62,892 bases of DNA, from positions 1 to 62,892 of the forward strand of contig CBFFRQ010000147.1 in NCBI GenBank assembly GCA_965644315.1. Direction: 5' to 3'. This document shows positions 48,717 to 61,700 of this stretch, in pieces. Position 1 is the first letter of the stretch; each line of letters begins with the position of its first letter. Position numbers and translations under genes: made by a program. A model generated the notes under the pieces. That model saw only the letters and a list, made by a program, of their open reading frames with translations. It was not told the DNA's origin and searched no databases. The stretch is from Caecitellus pseudoparvulus (taxonomy: Eukaryota; Bigyra: Bicosoecida).

Positions 48717-50934
48717 ATGTTGCAGGTCATCATGGCGATGGCCTTGGCAGTGTTTGCTCTCAGCAAGCATGCCAAGTCTGTTGAGAAGCTCACCACCAGC
48801 CTGTTCTTGGGCGGACTGCGGATCATGCTGTGGTTCATCGGCATATCTACGCAGATCGCAATCCTCGCCCCTTCAGGTCCAGACTCTCTCCAAGCGTCAG
48901 CACACTCCCTGCACCAGTGGGCAAGCGCCTGCGAGCTGGCCAGGCCGTGGACAGGCCATCCGACCGCAAAACTCAACGGCACGCTGTATACTCGCGATGC
49001 TGGCACTGAATCAGCTGGCACAGGTGCCATGGCAGTGCTGTCTGCCATCACTGGCTCCAGCAATTTTGCCAGTCTGCCATCTGTGGCCTGTGCTGCAGGT
49101 GGTGGTGACCCATCCAGCCCAGACAACGCCGGCAACTTGTTCATGGTGGCGCTGGGCGCTTTCCTGCTCCTGGCATTGGCAACGACGCTGGGACTTGCAA
49201 AGCCTGCAACTGGGACAGCGCGTGGTGTGTGGTGCAGTGTGTTGCTGTTGCTCCCAGCGGCTGCATACGTCCGCCTGCTGCCTGCTCTGCTGCAGCTGCA
49301 CGCCGAGCTGGTGGGACTGCGACCTCAGCATGAAGCAATGGCCGATGCCAATGTGCCAGCTGGCACCGTGAAAGCCGCGGCTCCCTTCATCTTCCCCCTC
49401 GTGCTGCACATTCTGGCAGGCAGTGTGGGATTCGTCGCCTTCATGGCTTGGCGGCAGTGGCGAGGAGCGAGCACAGCTGCACTGCGAGGCGCCACGGTGC
49501 GTGGCTTCGTGTCAAGCAGCCACAACATCCAGATGACACCAGTACAAGCCCGGTATACTGTGGCTCACGCAGGTGGCGACAAGAGCAGTGCCATCGCAGA
49601 GGCCGCTGTCGCTGAGGCTGAGCTAGCTCAGTCGGCACGCTGTAGCTTCGCGTGGCTACACCACTTTGCGCCTGTGCATGGTGGGCGGTGTAGTACTGGG
49701 CAGCCTGCTTCTCGTGCGGTGGCGGCGGCCCTGGTGTCTGAAGGAGCTGACAGACCTGGACGTCATGGCACATGGCGGCATTCTGCTGCAAGTGATCCTG
49801 GTGGGCGTGAACAGCTTCCGCCCACCGGCAGGTGTGCGAGGACTCACGGATGCTCTGCTGTATATTTCACAAGGTGTCATTCTGCTGGCCATGCTGCTGG
49901 TGGTGGTGCGTGGGTACAGCTCAGCGGCACGGGCAGTGCTGGCTCGAGTCGGAGCCCGCATCCGGGCCCTGCTGCCTGAGCTGGGCAGTGCGGACAGTGC
50001 AGGGGACAGCACCGTGGGGCAGATCGTGGACAGTCGAGTGCCGACGCTCGTGGACATTGTATCAGCCTTGGCGCAGCGACTGACGAGGGGTCGTCGCATC
50101 CAGCCAGCCGCCCCCAGTACGGCCACCAGCCTGAGCACTGTGCTGTCGTTCCCTGGTGGCATGATGCAGCAAGGGATGACTGGTAGTCCACGTAGCGATG
50201 CCGATGCCGTGCTGCAGGCTTTGGGTCCAAGGGGAGCCGCCCTCGTCTCTGTGGCATTCTCTCCCAACGCAGTGCCAACGAGCGGCATCACAACAGACAC
50301 GCCAAGGGCGCTGTCAGGTACACGCCCAGCCCAGCCAACATCATTGTTGGACTTGCTGAAGTCATCATTGCTGTCCATCACCGAGGCAAGTGCAGGCAAC
50401 GCGACCAACCTACTACGTGCAGGCAAACTGAAGCCCACCTCTGCACGCAGTGATGAAGCAGCTGGCGCCGAGGTACAGGTCGCCTCGCAACCACAAGCAG
50501 GGCAAGCAAATCAGACGCTCAACCTTCCAGCCGGCCGTGAGAGTACACCAGGCCAGCTAGCAGCCCTGCCGATTCCTGCAGCGGGGCGCAGCTCCCAAGC
50601 TGGCCTTGCAGACCTCAGCCATTCAATGCCTGGTGCACCAGGTACATCTTCGACCCACCATGATGCCTGTCCGCGTGCAAGCTTTAGCGAAAGGGCAGAG
50701 CTTGGCAGGGGCGGCGGAGAGGTTGAGAACCCTCTGCAGCGCAAACGCCGTCTGAACATGGGGCACATGGAAGACATTGCAGACATGACGGAGCAGCAGC
50801 GCACCCGGCGAGGCTCCTTGGCGGCGAGGCGGTCCTATGACAGCCGAGGTCGGATTTCTCTCACAAGCTCCACCCGCCGGTGCACCTCATCCGCTCAACG
50901 AAGGAGCAGCGCCGCCAATCCCCGACATTCGTGA
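48717..50934 (+). CDS. Multi-pass membrane protein, frameshifted or with a short intron
   Basis: Two overlapping frames together encode about eight hydrophobic helices and a long cytosolic tail. The first frame (ATG 48717) has helices at VIMAMALAVFALSK, LRIMLWFIGISTQIAIL, LFMVALGAFLLLALATT, WCSVLLLLPAAAYV and FIFPLVLHILAGSVGFVAF, plus an NGT glycosylation site in the first large loop. The second frame (from about 49625) adds VVLGSLLLV, GILLQVILVGV and YISQGVILLAMLLVVV, then a Ser/Thr-rich tail ending in a basic region with RRGS kinase-like sites. The frame change lies between 49624 and 49693. Removing 52 bases, GTAGCT...GTGTAG (49642-49693), joins the frames. A GTGAGC...TTGCAG intron (48661-48725) may also precede the first ATG, giving a longer N-terminus. 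Receptor or transporter; no family is recognised. Confidence 0.55.
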
Positions 50935-52070
50935 GCAGCAGCCCAGACACTTCGATGAACAGAGAATGGATACATGCAATATAGTTTCAGTTCTCTCCGA
51001 CAAAAGAGTACAAATAGGATCCAGTGTACAGGAATACTCTGCAAGTCGCAGACCTGTGTGTTTGATCGTATTGCATTCTTTTGGTTGTCATGATCCGTCA
51101 TCAAAATTTTTCCACTGGATTTTCCTGGCAACCACGTCGTTGGCGGGTCAGGCTCTCTGGCAAGATTCGCCCCCAGGGCGTTTCAGAGGTCGGGAATGGC
51201 GGGGAATGGCATTATTTTGTGTTAACATTGTGTCAAACGCGTTTCGTGCCGGGGGCGCCGCGGCGGGCCGCGCAATGGGAAGGGGCTGGTATGGCGTGGT
51301 GGTGGAGGCAGCCTGGGGCACGCCCCCACCCCCCAACGAGGGTCGAAAATCTGGCCATTTTCGCATGAATCGCAGAGGGTACTAAGTTCGACGTGCACAT
51401 GCCGATGGTTGCATTGGCGCGCGCTGCTTCGCTCTAGATGGCGCGTGAGGCACGGTTAGTCAGATGTAATGCATTTCACTTCCACACTTGTTCATGTGCG
51501 GTTCAGCTGGAGCTTCACAATAGATGTTACAAACCGCGAGGCGGTCACTCACATCAGCATGGCTACCATTTGCATGGTTCTGCAACAAACACAGACTTTC
51601 GTCCGTTATATATGTCGCCATGTGCTAGGATACTTCAGTATCCGCTCCTTGGGGTGAGATCTTGCTGGTCCATGGTCGAAACTTGTTTTGTGAACATTCG
51701 CGCAACTCAAGAATGTAGATCACAGTATCCTGCCCAGCCAATTGGTAAGCTGCACGTAGAATTAAACTTCTGCATCTCCATATCAGTTCTGGTTGAACCA
51801 TAATCACAAGAAATGGCCTAGTTCGTGCCCTCTGGTCATTTCGTTGCCGAAGGAGAGCAGGTGCGTGCGCGGTAATTGCGGCAGCGTGGCACAATTTCCG
51901 CTTGTGTGCAGGTGGACGTGCCCACTAGCAGGGCAAGAGCCACAGCCTCCGACCATCAAGAACCAGTCCTAAGGCATGTAACAATCATCCTGATGCAGCC
52001 TTTGTGGTGTCTTGTCATGCAAACCTCATGTGGTCATTCACAGGCAGATGGTGACTGGTGCAGACCTAGT
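50935..52070. other. Intergenic region
   Basis: This 1.1-kb stretch carries only short frames without domain-like sequence, and several parts are locally AT-rich (around 51580-51800). Nothing recognisable was found. Confidence 0.4.
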
Positions 52071-52333
52071 GGGGCCACGGTGGAGGCGCTGGGGCATGAT
52101 GAAAGACCCACAGCGGTACTGTACAGGCTGGGGCAGGTAGAAGGCATGGCAGAGGAGCCGCTTGAGCTGTTGGATGGGCCTTGGGACCGCTACGGCGCTA
52201 CTTGGCTCATGCGTGGAGGCCTCCTGGCCGGCCCGAGACCCACATGGGGGCCACGGTGGAGGCGCTGGGGCATGATGAAGGACCCACAGCGGTACTGTAC
52301 AGGCTGGGGCAGGTAGAAGGCATGGCAGAGGAG
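52071..52333 (+). repeat. 87-bp direct repeat, 176-bp spacing
   Basis: 52071-52157 recurs at 52247-52333 with one mismatch (A/G near 52104). Both copies can be read as GATVEALGHDE, then PTAVLYRLGQVEGMAEE, but 176 is not a multiple of three, so they lie in different frames. It looks like a partial tandem duplication, perhaps of a lost coding repeat. Confidence 0.8.
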
Positions 52334-52705
52334 GTTAGGAAGTTCAATGCATTGTAGCCTCTTGTTTTCACCACACTCACCTCACACTTGCTCCTCGAAA
52401 GAAGCGGGCCACGGTTCTCGCTTGCGTCGCGCACATATCTTGCACGAAACATGGTGAGTCACCATGTGAAGTAAGCTTGTTCTTTTCAGAACATGGTACT
52501 TTAATGTTCTTCGTCGTCATTCAGGCGTTCGGCGCCTGTTGGGTGAGTTGGGCGCGGGTTTCGGCCTTGGCGTGTTGGGGGCGCCGCGGCGACCCCGCGC
52601 ACACCTCACCACCCCGCGACCCAGAACAACCCCGCCGCGCGTTACGACACTGGGAATTTCGGAATAACATCTTAGAATGCACTATCAACCCAAAGCAAGC
52701 TTTTA

Positions 52706-55700
52706 TCACTCACTTTCTTGCTCCTCTGCCGCGCCACCTCGCCCGGGAGCGAGGTGGCTTGGCATGGTCCAGGCAGCAGGCGTGGCGGCCGTGTAGCGGG
52801 CTCGCCGCGCGAGGTCCGCGGCGGGCTGCCCGCGTTCCACACCTGCGCCCCGGAGTTGAGCTTCTACCACGTGATCAAACACGGCCCCACAGTACCGGAT
52901 GCACGTTTTCAGGACTTTCGTCCATCCGGGAGGTGCGGCGACCACCTCGTGGGGCCAGTAGAAACTTTTGCCGTCAGCGGCACCCCCAGAATTCGGGAGC
53001 AACTTTTGCCGCAAGGGCCCAGCAAATGCCTCCAATGCTTCAGCGGCTTTCACTGGGTCTTGGTCCAGTAGATGGGTCGAGTTTCGGACTGGAACACGCA
53101 GCCGTTCCATGTGTGGCGCCGTGAGGGCAGCACAAGTTGCGTGATCCCAGTCCGCACACTCGGGTGCTCCCGTGGGCCACTGACCACACAGGGCGAGCCG
53201 CTTCAGCAACGCCCGGGTGTTCTGGCATGAGATACGTGTTCCAGTGTCCAGTTGACAGCCAGCCTGCACCGCTGTGTGCAGACTTTCTGGAATGGTGACG
53301 TATCTCAGAGGTGGGTGCCGAAGGGCCTCGGCCGTCGGCCGCCTCGGCACAGCGGTTGACTTTGCCGCTTCGTCACAGTCCAGCAAGTTCTGCGCAGCCT
53401 CTCGGAAGAATGCCAGACGTTCTAGAGACACTGAAGGGCAGTCCAGCAGAATGTGGTCTAAAATGAACTCCGCATCGCGTATTTCGGGGTCCAGACAGAG
53501 AGGACATGCGATATACGGCGTCAGGAGTGCACCCGGATGCAGGAGCTGCTGTGTCTGCAGCATGAACACCTTCGGCAACCAACTTCTGTCAGGATGACAG
53601 GCAGTCCAAGCGCTACAGGGAACACTTGGAATCGGATGCAGTTCCGCGTGTGTTCGCGCTCGGATGTCCAAATGGTGAGGCCTCGGCGAGAGCGTCGGAT
53701 TCACTCTTTTGTCGCCTATTTCTCCCCGAGGCGAGTGGCCCGGGTACTCAGCAGGTAGGAACATGGTCTCCCGATACATGTCTGTTCTTTGCGTTCGTGC
53801 AATGAACAAGTACGACTCCAGGAGGTCCAAACGCTGCCTCAACGTGAAAGTGGCAGGGAAGTCAACCAACTTGTCGAACCTCGCAGAGGCCACAGGAACA
53901 CTTGTTGCGACGAACAACTTCGGGCCGTTCTGGGCCGTGTTCTTGGGCAGCTTTAAGGCCTTTTGGAGAGATCGCATCTCTTCGTGTAGGGCCGTGGTGT
54001 CCCGATTTCCGCTCAAATCGTGCCACCTCGCGGCCATGGCCAGAACGCCGAACACACCTTCGTGGTACCCCAACAGGCGCAACTCCAAGAGGGGTCTGAC
54101 GGCCCACGGAGTGCCTGTGCCATAGAAGGTGTGTTTCGAGGCCGCTACGTCTTCCAAAAGGAGGGCCGAAGGGACCCTCTCGTCCGGGACGTCCGCGACC
54201 ATCGTTCGGCCCTGCCACACGCTCACCATCAGGATCTTGAAAGCAGGCGAATCCACCACAGCCTGCTTAAGTGTCCGGACTATGAAACCAATGCGACTTC
54301 GCATCGTGCGCATGTGTGTCAGAGGAATACCAGCCGCTGCAAGGACCGCGCCGTGTTGGACGCGCATCGGATGAAGCTGAAAACCGAACACGGATTTGTC
54401 CAGAACACTGCCAATGGCATTGTCACACATGCGGTTGGGCATGAGCGAGTGTTTGCCGGTGATTGCCAGTGTGTAGTCCGCTGCAGCGACCACTGAGGTC
54501 CTCAAAAGGCGGTGCGCTGCCGATGGGGCGAGCCATTCGGCCGCAGAAATCGCCACAGAAGAATGCCCAGCCATGCTCAAGGTGGTTGCGGCATGTCGAC
54601 GAGCTGTTTTATGTTGTATGAACAGCTTGGCTTGTAGCGGTGTTCCTAAGTACTCGTACTCGTCCGTGAGAGGGATCCGCTTTCCGTCGACGGTTAGCGC
54701 CTGTGACTCCGCAGCAAGGCGTTTCTTGGCGCTGACTATCTGCACATGGAGTCGGCTCATGCGATACGCAAGTCGTGGTGTTGGTCGCATGATCATGATG
54801 GCCGACTTGGAGGCGTTGACTCTGAGCCCCAGCAGCGCCCCGACCCGCCTGACGATGGTGATCGCACGGATCACGGCGTCCGCGCTGTCTACGACGAGTC
54901 CCAGGTCGTCTGCGTACAGCGCGTGGCTGAATCGGGGTCCAGTGTGGACTGGGTCCCCCTTTGAATGCAGTAGCTTGACCCCCAGTGTCGGTTTTTCCCC
55001 CGTTCCCTCCCCCGGAATGTGGTTCAAGGAGAGCGCACGGGACACCAGGTCGACCGCGATCTTGAATAGGAGGGGCGAGAGGACGCTTCCTTGCGCTACG
55101 CCACTGGTCGCGTGAATGGCCTCGGTCATGCCGTGTTCCGTGTCGATGCAGACGCTGGCGTTCTCGATGAAATCCACGAGGAGTCGCCTGGTGGTGCGGT
55201 CCAGCGGCAGGTGGTCTAGCAGCACGCGCAACGCCCTGTGATCAACGGAGTCGAAAGCCTTTCGAAAGTCGATAAACACGGCGAAAACGGCCAGTGGAGG
55301 GCTGTTCTTGGGTCTTATGTCCCGGGAACACGTCGCGGTCGCTGTTCTCAGTGCTGTTCGTGGTCCTTCGAGCATCGCAAAAACGTGCTCGTGGCACCCG
55401 CGGCCTCTGGAGAACCCTGCTTGCTGCGGAGTGATGAGGCCTTGGACGGCTTGTTCCAGCCTGAATGCAAGAACACTGTTCACCAGCTTGCTCAGCGGGC
55501 TCCGGCACACGATCAGCCGGTAGGTCGACGCGACCCCGGGGGTCTGACCCTTCTTTGCGAGCAGTACTCCCTTGCCGTGGTGCAGCTCCCGTGGCAGGAG
55601 ACCGTCTCCCTTCACTAGGTGCTGTAGCGTCTCTGCGAGGCATCTCAGAACATCCGGGCCTGCGTAGGCCCAGTGTTCGGCCTTGAGTTCCGACAGACCA

Positions 55701-58700
55701 CTGCTGCGGTGTTTCCGCAGTGACTTGGTCGCTCTGAGGACCGCCTCAAAGTTGAAGATTTTCGGCTCTCCAAGGGCTCCCGAGTCACTCCCTGCGGAAA
55801 TTGGAGGCAGCAGACCCTCAAAGTGGGCTGCACTGAGTCCGTCCAAGTCGGTACTGGGTGGCTGTGCTATCACAGATCTCATCTGAGAATGCAAGATTTT
55901 CACCACCTGGGCCGGCTCGGTCACCGCCTGGCCGGCCTGCAGCGCGAGGCCAGTTGGCGCCAGGCCTCCGGCTCTTCGGCCCAGCGCACGGCAGATGAGT
56001 TGATGCGCCGTGAAAGGGTGCTCCTTGGCGAGCATGTTGATATGCTTCCTTAGCCTGGAGGCGGTCTCCTTCTTAAAATCGGCCTTCGCGCGAGCCACCT
56101 CGTTGTGAGCCGCCCTGCAGCGCAGGGTCGATTCTCGGAGACTAACTTCTAAACTAGAGATCGCCAGGGCACGCCGCCTTGCAACCGAGTCACCTGAAGG
56201 GTGTTCTTCCAGATGGTGTGTTCGGAGTCGTCTCAACTTGCGCCGGAGTCTCCGGACCTCTGCAACTTTTTGGTTGCGTTTGCGGCGGGCCGGCCGCAGG
56301 CCATGGTCGGCCCTGGAACTCCTGCCCCTGGCGAAGACAGCGCATGCCGCTTTGTGCAGGACTCGGCCGATGTGACCCAAGGAGGGTGGTATGTGCGGTG
56401 TTCCGGCCCGTGGCCCCTGGGTGTTCTTGGCACTCTGGGCCAGCCTATCGCCAGCATGTCTGGCGTACTGGGTGACCCGGGTGGAGGTTTGGAACACACC
56501 GGGGTCTTCGAATGGGGCCACCGGCCTGCGAGTGTTCCGTGTTCGGCCTGGGGGGGCTGTGGCACCATGCAGCGTGACCGTACAATGCACCAAAGCGTGG
56601 TCCGAGAGGAGCAGGTCCTGTGGGGACCTGGCGTCGCCCGTGCTGAAGGTGGTCACCACTCTTCCGTGTTCCGCGCGTTCGTACACGGGCCTGGACAGGC
56701 ATATGTGGTCCAGGCACCGTCCGTACTTCATGTGGGTCGCGTTTCCTGACCCCGGACTCGGCAAGAGACCGTGCTGGTGGGTCCATCTGTCGAAGGATCC
56801 GACGTCGGATGCCGGCTTCTTCGGTGTTCCAGGACAGGACCACCCCATCCGCTCCCAGAACTGCATCCCCCCTGTTCCGGGATGGCAGTTGAAGTCGCCA
56901 AGGAACGCCAGCTGGTGGGTGGGGCCGTAGCGGCTCGCCAAGAGCTCGAGGCCAGCCCAGACTTCGGCCCGGTCTGGCAGGGCGCCCGTGTCCACCTGTT
57001 CCACGTCCATGTCCCGTGTTCCAGTTGAAGGTGGAACACCGGGACGGTGGTCCTCACCTTGTTCAGGCGGGCTAACTCTCGCGTGCTTCCGCGTGATGCT
57101 GTGCGGCCGCAGTACCGGCATGTACACGCCTACCACCAGCAGCGGAGGTGACACCGCGTCCACCTCCGCCACCACAAGGCAGCGCCCGTCCACCTGACTC
57201 TCCTGCTCCGGTAGGAACCTGGGTCGGAGCCGATCGTCCACGATCATGGCCACCTCGCTGCGACCGCCGTCCTGTTGGACTGGTGGGCGGTACGACCTCA
57301 TGCCGTGCTGGGCCAGTGACGGCATGCCCACCCCGCCCGGCTCCGTCACCACCAGGACCAGGGCGGCCGTATCCGGGGTCACTGACTCAACTGCGGACAG
57401 CACCAGCTCCGGGTACATGCTGTGGGACTTCCACGTGTTCCACGTCGCCAGCGACACCGAGATGGGTCTGGTGCGTACTGGGCCGCCCTCAGCCCAAGTT
57501 CCGCACGGCTGCCCCGCGGCGCCTTCAGGGCTGTTCCGCGGCACCTCCGTGGAACCGAGAACACCCGTTGCAGCACCAGGGGCAGCGTGACCTCCTACGA
57601 CGTCTACGAAATCCATGGCCTGGGATGCAGGTCGCATGGACCACACCACGCCCATGGCCGCCTGTATAGTCACATGCGGCCACGGGCCCAGCGTGTGCTG
57701 CCACATCTTCCGCCGCCATAGCGGAAAGGAGTCAACCACCGAGGGTAGTGACTCCCTACGCGACCGGGGGATGGCCTCCACGTACGTGCGGTGGGCGTGG
57801 AGGAAGAGCGGCGTTCCCGCGCGTTTCATCTCGTCCTCCTCGTTCCACGTGCGACGACATGGAGGGTGGCGCCGTAACAAGCCGTGAAGTGCGCAAGCTA
57901 AGCGTAACCGGGCATCCACCATGCCCTCCCTTCCGTGCGAGGCCGGGACACACGTGTAGACCGTGAACATGGCCTCGAGGCAGGGGGGCATGGGTGGCTC
58001 CCCGGTTTCGGGCAGAGGTCCGTGCACCTCCACCCAGCTGGCCCTGTCCGGGGTGTCCGGATCGATGATGGTGGTGCATTGGTTGACGTGGTCGAAGACC
58101 AGCGTGGCCACGTGGCCCTGGTCCGTTTTCGACTTCATCAACCCCACCGCGAACGCAGCCCGCTTCGAGTCATCAAGAGCGAGACTTTCGTTCGTAAGTT
58201 CGACGAGCAGGACCAGGGATGCGAGAAGCATCCGAGGTGGCCATGACTCGTCGGGGCCCACGTGTGCACTGGCCATGTGGACGGCTCTGGCCGCGGACAT
58301 CAGTGGTCCCAGTGTGTCCCCCGCCTCCGATGGGCTAAGTGACATAGCTGCGGAACTCATGCTCTCCACCGGACCTGGGCACGACGCGATGCGTAACGCG
58401 TTCTCCAGGATGGTCGCATGTCGGAAGTGCGTCGTCCACATGCTTCCGTTGGGGGTGTCTTGTAGAAGCGTTTGAAGAACCGCCTGGCCGCATGAGCTGC
58501 CCGTCGCGTTGACGAAGGTCCTCTCAAGCCCAAGGGCATGGAGGGGGTGGCCCTTGGGCGTGCGGCGGAAGTCAAGCGTCGGCGTCCGGGCGTGTTCCTG
58601 TGCCAGGACCCGGGGAAGGTCCCTGGAGCCTGTTGCTGCCGCACCAGCGTGGTCGCGGAGCCACGCCGCATGGTCTCGCGTGCGACCTGGATGCCGGATC

Positions 58701-61700
58701 TCAGGCAGCGTTTCGTCCGGCCCCGCCGCGGCATCCTCGCCCGCACCCGCGCATGCTGGAGCCAGCGAGTCCTGGGAGACTTCGAGGTCGATGATGGGCG
58801 ACTCAAGATCGCGAGTTGCGGCCAGAAAGGCGGTGGAGGCGCGTACTACTGCTGCGTGGGCAGCTTGCAGGTAGTCGTCGTCGCCTGTCGCAGCATCTTC
58901 GCGCCACTTCGTCGTGGGGGACAAAGTTCCGCAGGTCGGCACATCCGACACCTCAGCATCCGTAATGAGGGTTGTCACAGGCTCCCCTTCGCGATGGTCG
59001 ATCCTGGCGGTCGCTGACTCGCCACGTTGGCCCTGTTGGCCTCGCGGTGACAGTGAAGCATCACGCCGTTCTACCCCAAGTTCCGCAAGAGGGTGGTGAG
59101 TGGCAGCCTTGGCGGCGTCTGTTACATCTTCTTCTCCATGAGTACTTTTCGCAGGTGGGATGGGGCTGGTGGGCGCCCCGGCCGCCTCCGCCTCGACACC
59201 ACGAGTGTGTCGGCGGTCTCGGCCGGGGTGGGTGGTGATCACCTCAACTTCCGCAGGTGCCTGCCCGCCTGTCCCGCCACGCCTGCCCTCCGCGGGGAGA
59301 GCGGGGCTGGTGGGCGCCCCGGCCGCCTCCGCCTCGACACCACGAGTGTGTCGGCGGTTCCGGCCGGGGTGGGTGGTGGTCACCTCAACTTCCGCAGGTG
59401 CCTGCCCGCCTGTCCCGCCACGCCTGCCCTCCGCGGGGAGAGCGGGGCTGGTGGGCGCCCCGGCCGCCTCCGCCTCGACACCACGAGTGTGTCGGCGGTC
59501 TCGGCCGGGGTGGGTGGTGGTCACCTCAACTTCCGCAGGTGCCTGCCCGCCTGTCCCGCCACGCCTGCCCTCCGCGGGGAGAGCGGGGCTGGTGGGCGCC
59601 CCGGCCGCCTCCGCCTCGACACCACGAGTGTGTCGGCGGTTCCGGCCGGGGTGGGTGGTGGTCACCTCAACTTCCGCAGATGCCTGCCCGCCTGTCCCGC
59701 CACGCCTGCCCTCCGCGGGGAGAGCGGGGCTGGTGGGCGCCCCGGCCGCCTCCGCCTCGACACCACGAGTGTGTCGGCGGTCTCGGCCGGGGTGGGTGGT
59801 GGTCACCTCAACTTCCGCAGGTGCCTGCCCGCCTGTCCCGCCACGCCTGCCCTCCGCGGGGAGAGCGGGGCTGGTGGGCGCCCCGGCCGCCTCCGCCTCG
59901 ACACCACGGGGGTGTCGGCGGTTCCGGCCGGGGTGGGTGGTGATCACCTCAACTTCCGCAGGTACCTGCCCGCCTGTCCCGCCACGCCTGCCCTCCGCGG
60001 GGAGAGCGGGGCTGGTGGGCGCCCCGGCCGCCTCCGCCTCGACACCACGAGTGTGTCGGCGGTCTCGGCCGGGGTGGGTGGTGATCACCTCAACTTCCGC
60101 AGGTACCTGCCCGCCTGTCCCGCCACGCCTGCCCTCCGCGGGGAGAGCGGGGCTGGTGGGCGCCCCGGCCGCCTCCGCCTCGACACCACGAGTGTGTCGG
60201 CGGTTCCGGTCGGGGTGGGTGGTGATCACCTCAACTTCCGCAGGTGCCTGCCCGCCTGTCCCGCCACGCCTGCCCTCCGCGGGGAGAGCGGGGCTGGTGG
60301 GCGCCCCGGCCGCCTCCGCCTCGACACCACGAGTGTGTCGGCGGTTCCGGCCGGGGTGGGTGGTGATCACCTCAACTTCCGCAGGTACCTGCCCGCCTGT
60401 CCCGCCACGCCTGCCCTCCGCGGGGAGAGCGGGGCTGGTGGGCGCCCCGGCCGCCTCCGCCTCGACACCACGAGTGTGTCGGCGGTTCCGGTCGGGGTGG
60501 GTGGTGATCACCTCAACTTCCGCAGGTGCCTGCCCGCCTGTCCCGCCACGCCTGCCCTCCGCGGGGAGAGCGGGGCTGGTGGGCGCCCCGGCCGCCTCCG
60601 CCTCGACACCACGAGTGTGTCGGCGGTTCCGGCCGGGGTGGGTGGTGATCACCTCAACTTCCGCAGGTGCCTGCCCGCCTGTCCCGCCACGCCTGCCCTC
60701 CGCGGGGAGAGCGGGGCTGGTGGGCGCCCCGGCCGCCTCCGCCTCGACACCACGAGTGTGTCGGCGGTCTCGGCCGGGGTGGGTGGTGATCACCTCAACT
60801 TCCGCAGGTGCCTGCCCGCCTGTCCCGCCACGCCTGCCCTCCGCGGGGAGAGCGGGGCTGGTGGGCGCCCCGGCCGCCTCCGCCTCGACACCACGGGGGT
60901 GTCGGCGGTTCCGGCCGGGGTGGGTGGTGGTCACCTCAACTTCCGCAGGTGCCTGCCCGCCTGTCCCGCCACGCCTGCCCTCCGCGGGGAGAGCGGGGCT
61001 GGTGGGCGCCCCGGCCGCCTCCGCCTCGACACCACGGGGGTGTCGGCGGTTCCGGCCGGGGTGGGTGGTGATCACCTCAACTTCCGCAGGTGCCTGCCCG
61101 CCTGTCCCGCCACGCCTGCCCTCCGCGGGGAGAGCGGGGCTGGTGGGCGCCCCGGCCGCCTCCGCCTCGACACCACGAGTGTGTCGGCGGTCTCGGCCGG
61201 GGTGGGTGGTGGTCACCTCAACTTCCGCAGGTGCCTGCCCGCCTGTCCCGCCACGCCTGCCCTCCGCGGGGAGAGCGGGGCTGGTGGGCGCCCCGGCCGC
61301 CTCCGCCTCGACACCACGGGGGTGTCGGCGGTTCCGGCCGGGGTGGGTGGTGGTCACCTCAACTTCCGCAGGTGCCTGCCCGCCTGTCCCGCCACGCCTG
61401 CCCTCCGCGGGGAGAGCGGGGCTGGTGGGCGCCCCGGCCGCCTCCGCCTCGACACCACGAGTGTGTCGGCGGTTCCGGCCGGGGTGGGTGGTGATCACCT
61501 CAACTTCCGCAGGTGCCTGCCCGCCTGTCCCGCCACGCCTGCCCTCCGCGGGGAGAGCGGGGCTGGTGGGCGCCCCGGCCGCCTCCGCCTCGACACCACG
61601 GGGGTGTCGGCGGTCTCGGCCGGGGTGGGTGGTGATCACCTCAACTTCCGCAGGTGCCTGCCCGCCTGTCCCGCCACGCCTGCCCTCCGCGGGGAGAGCG

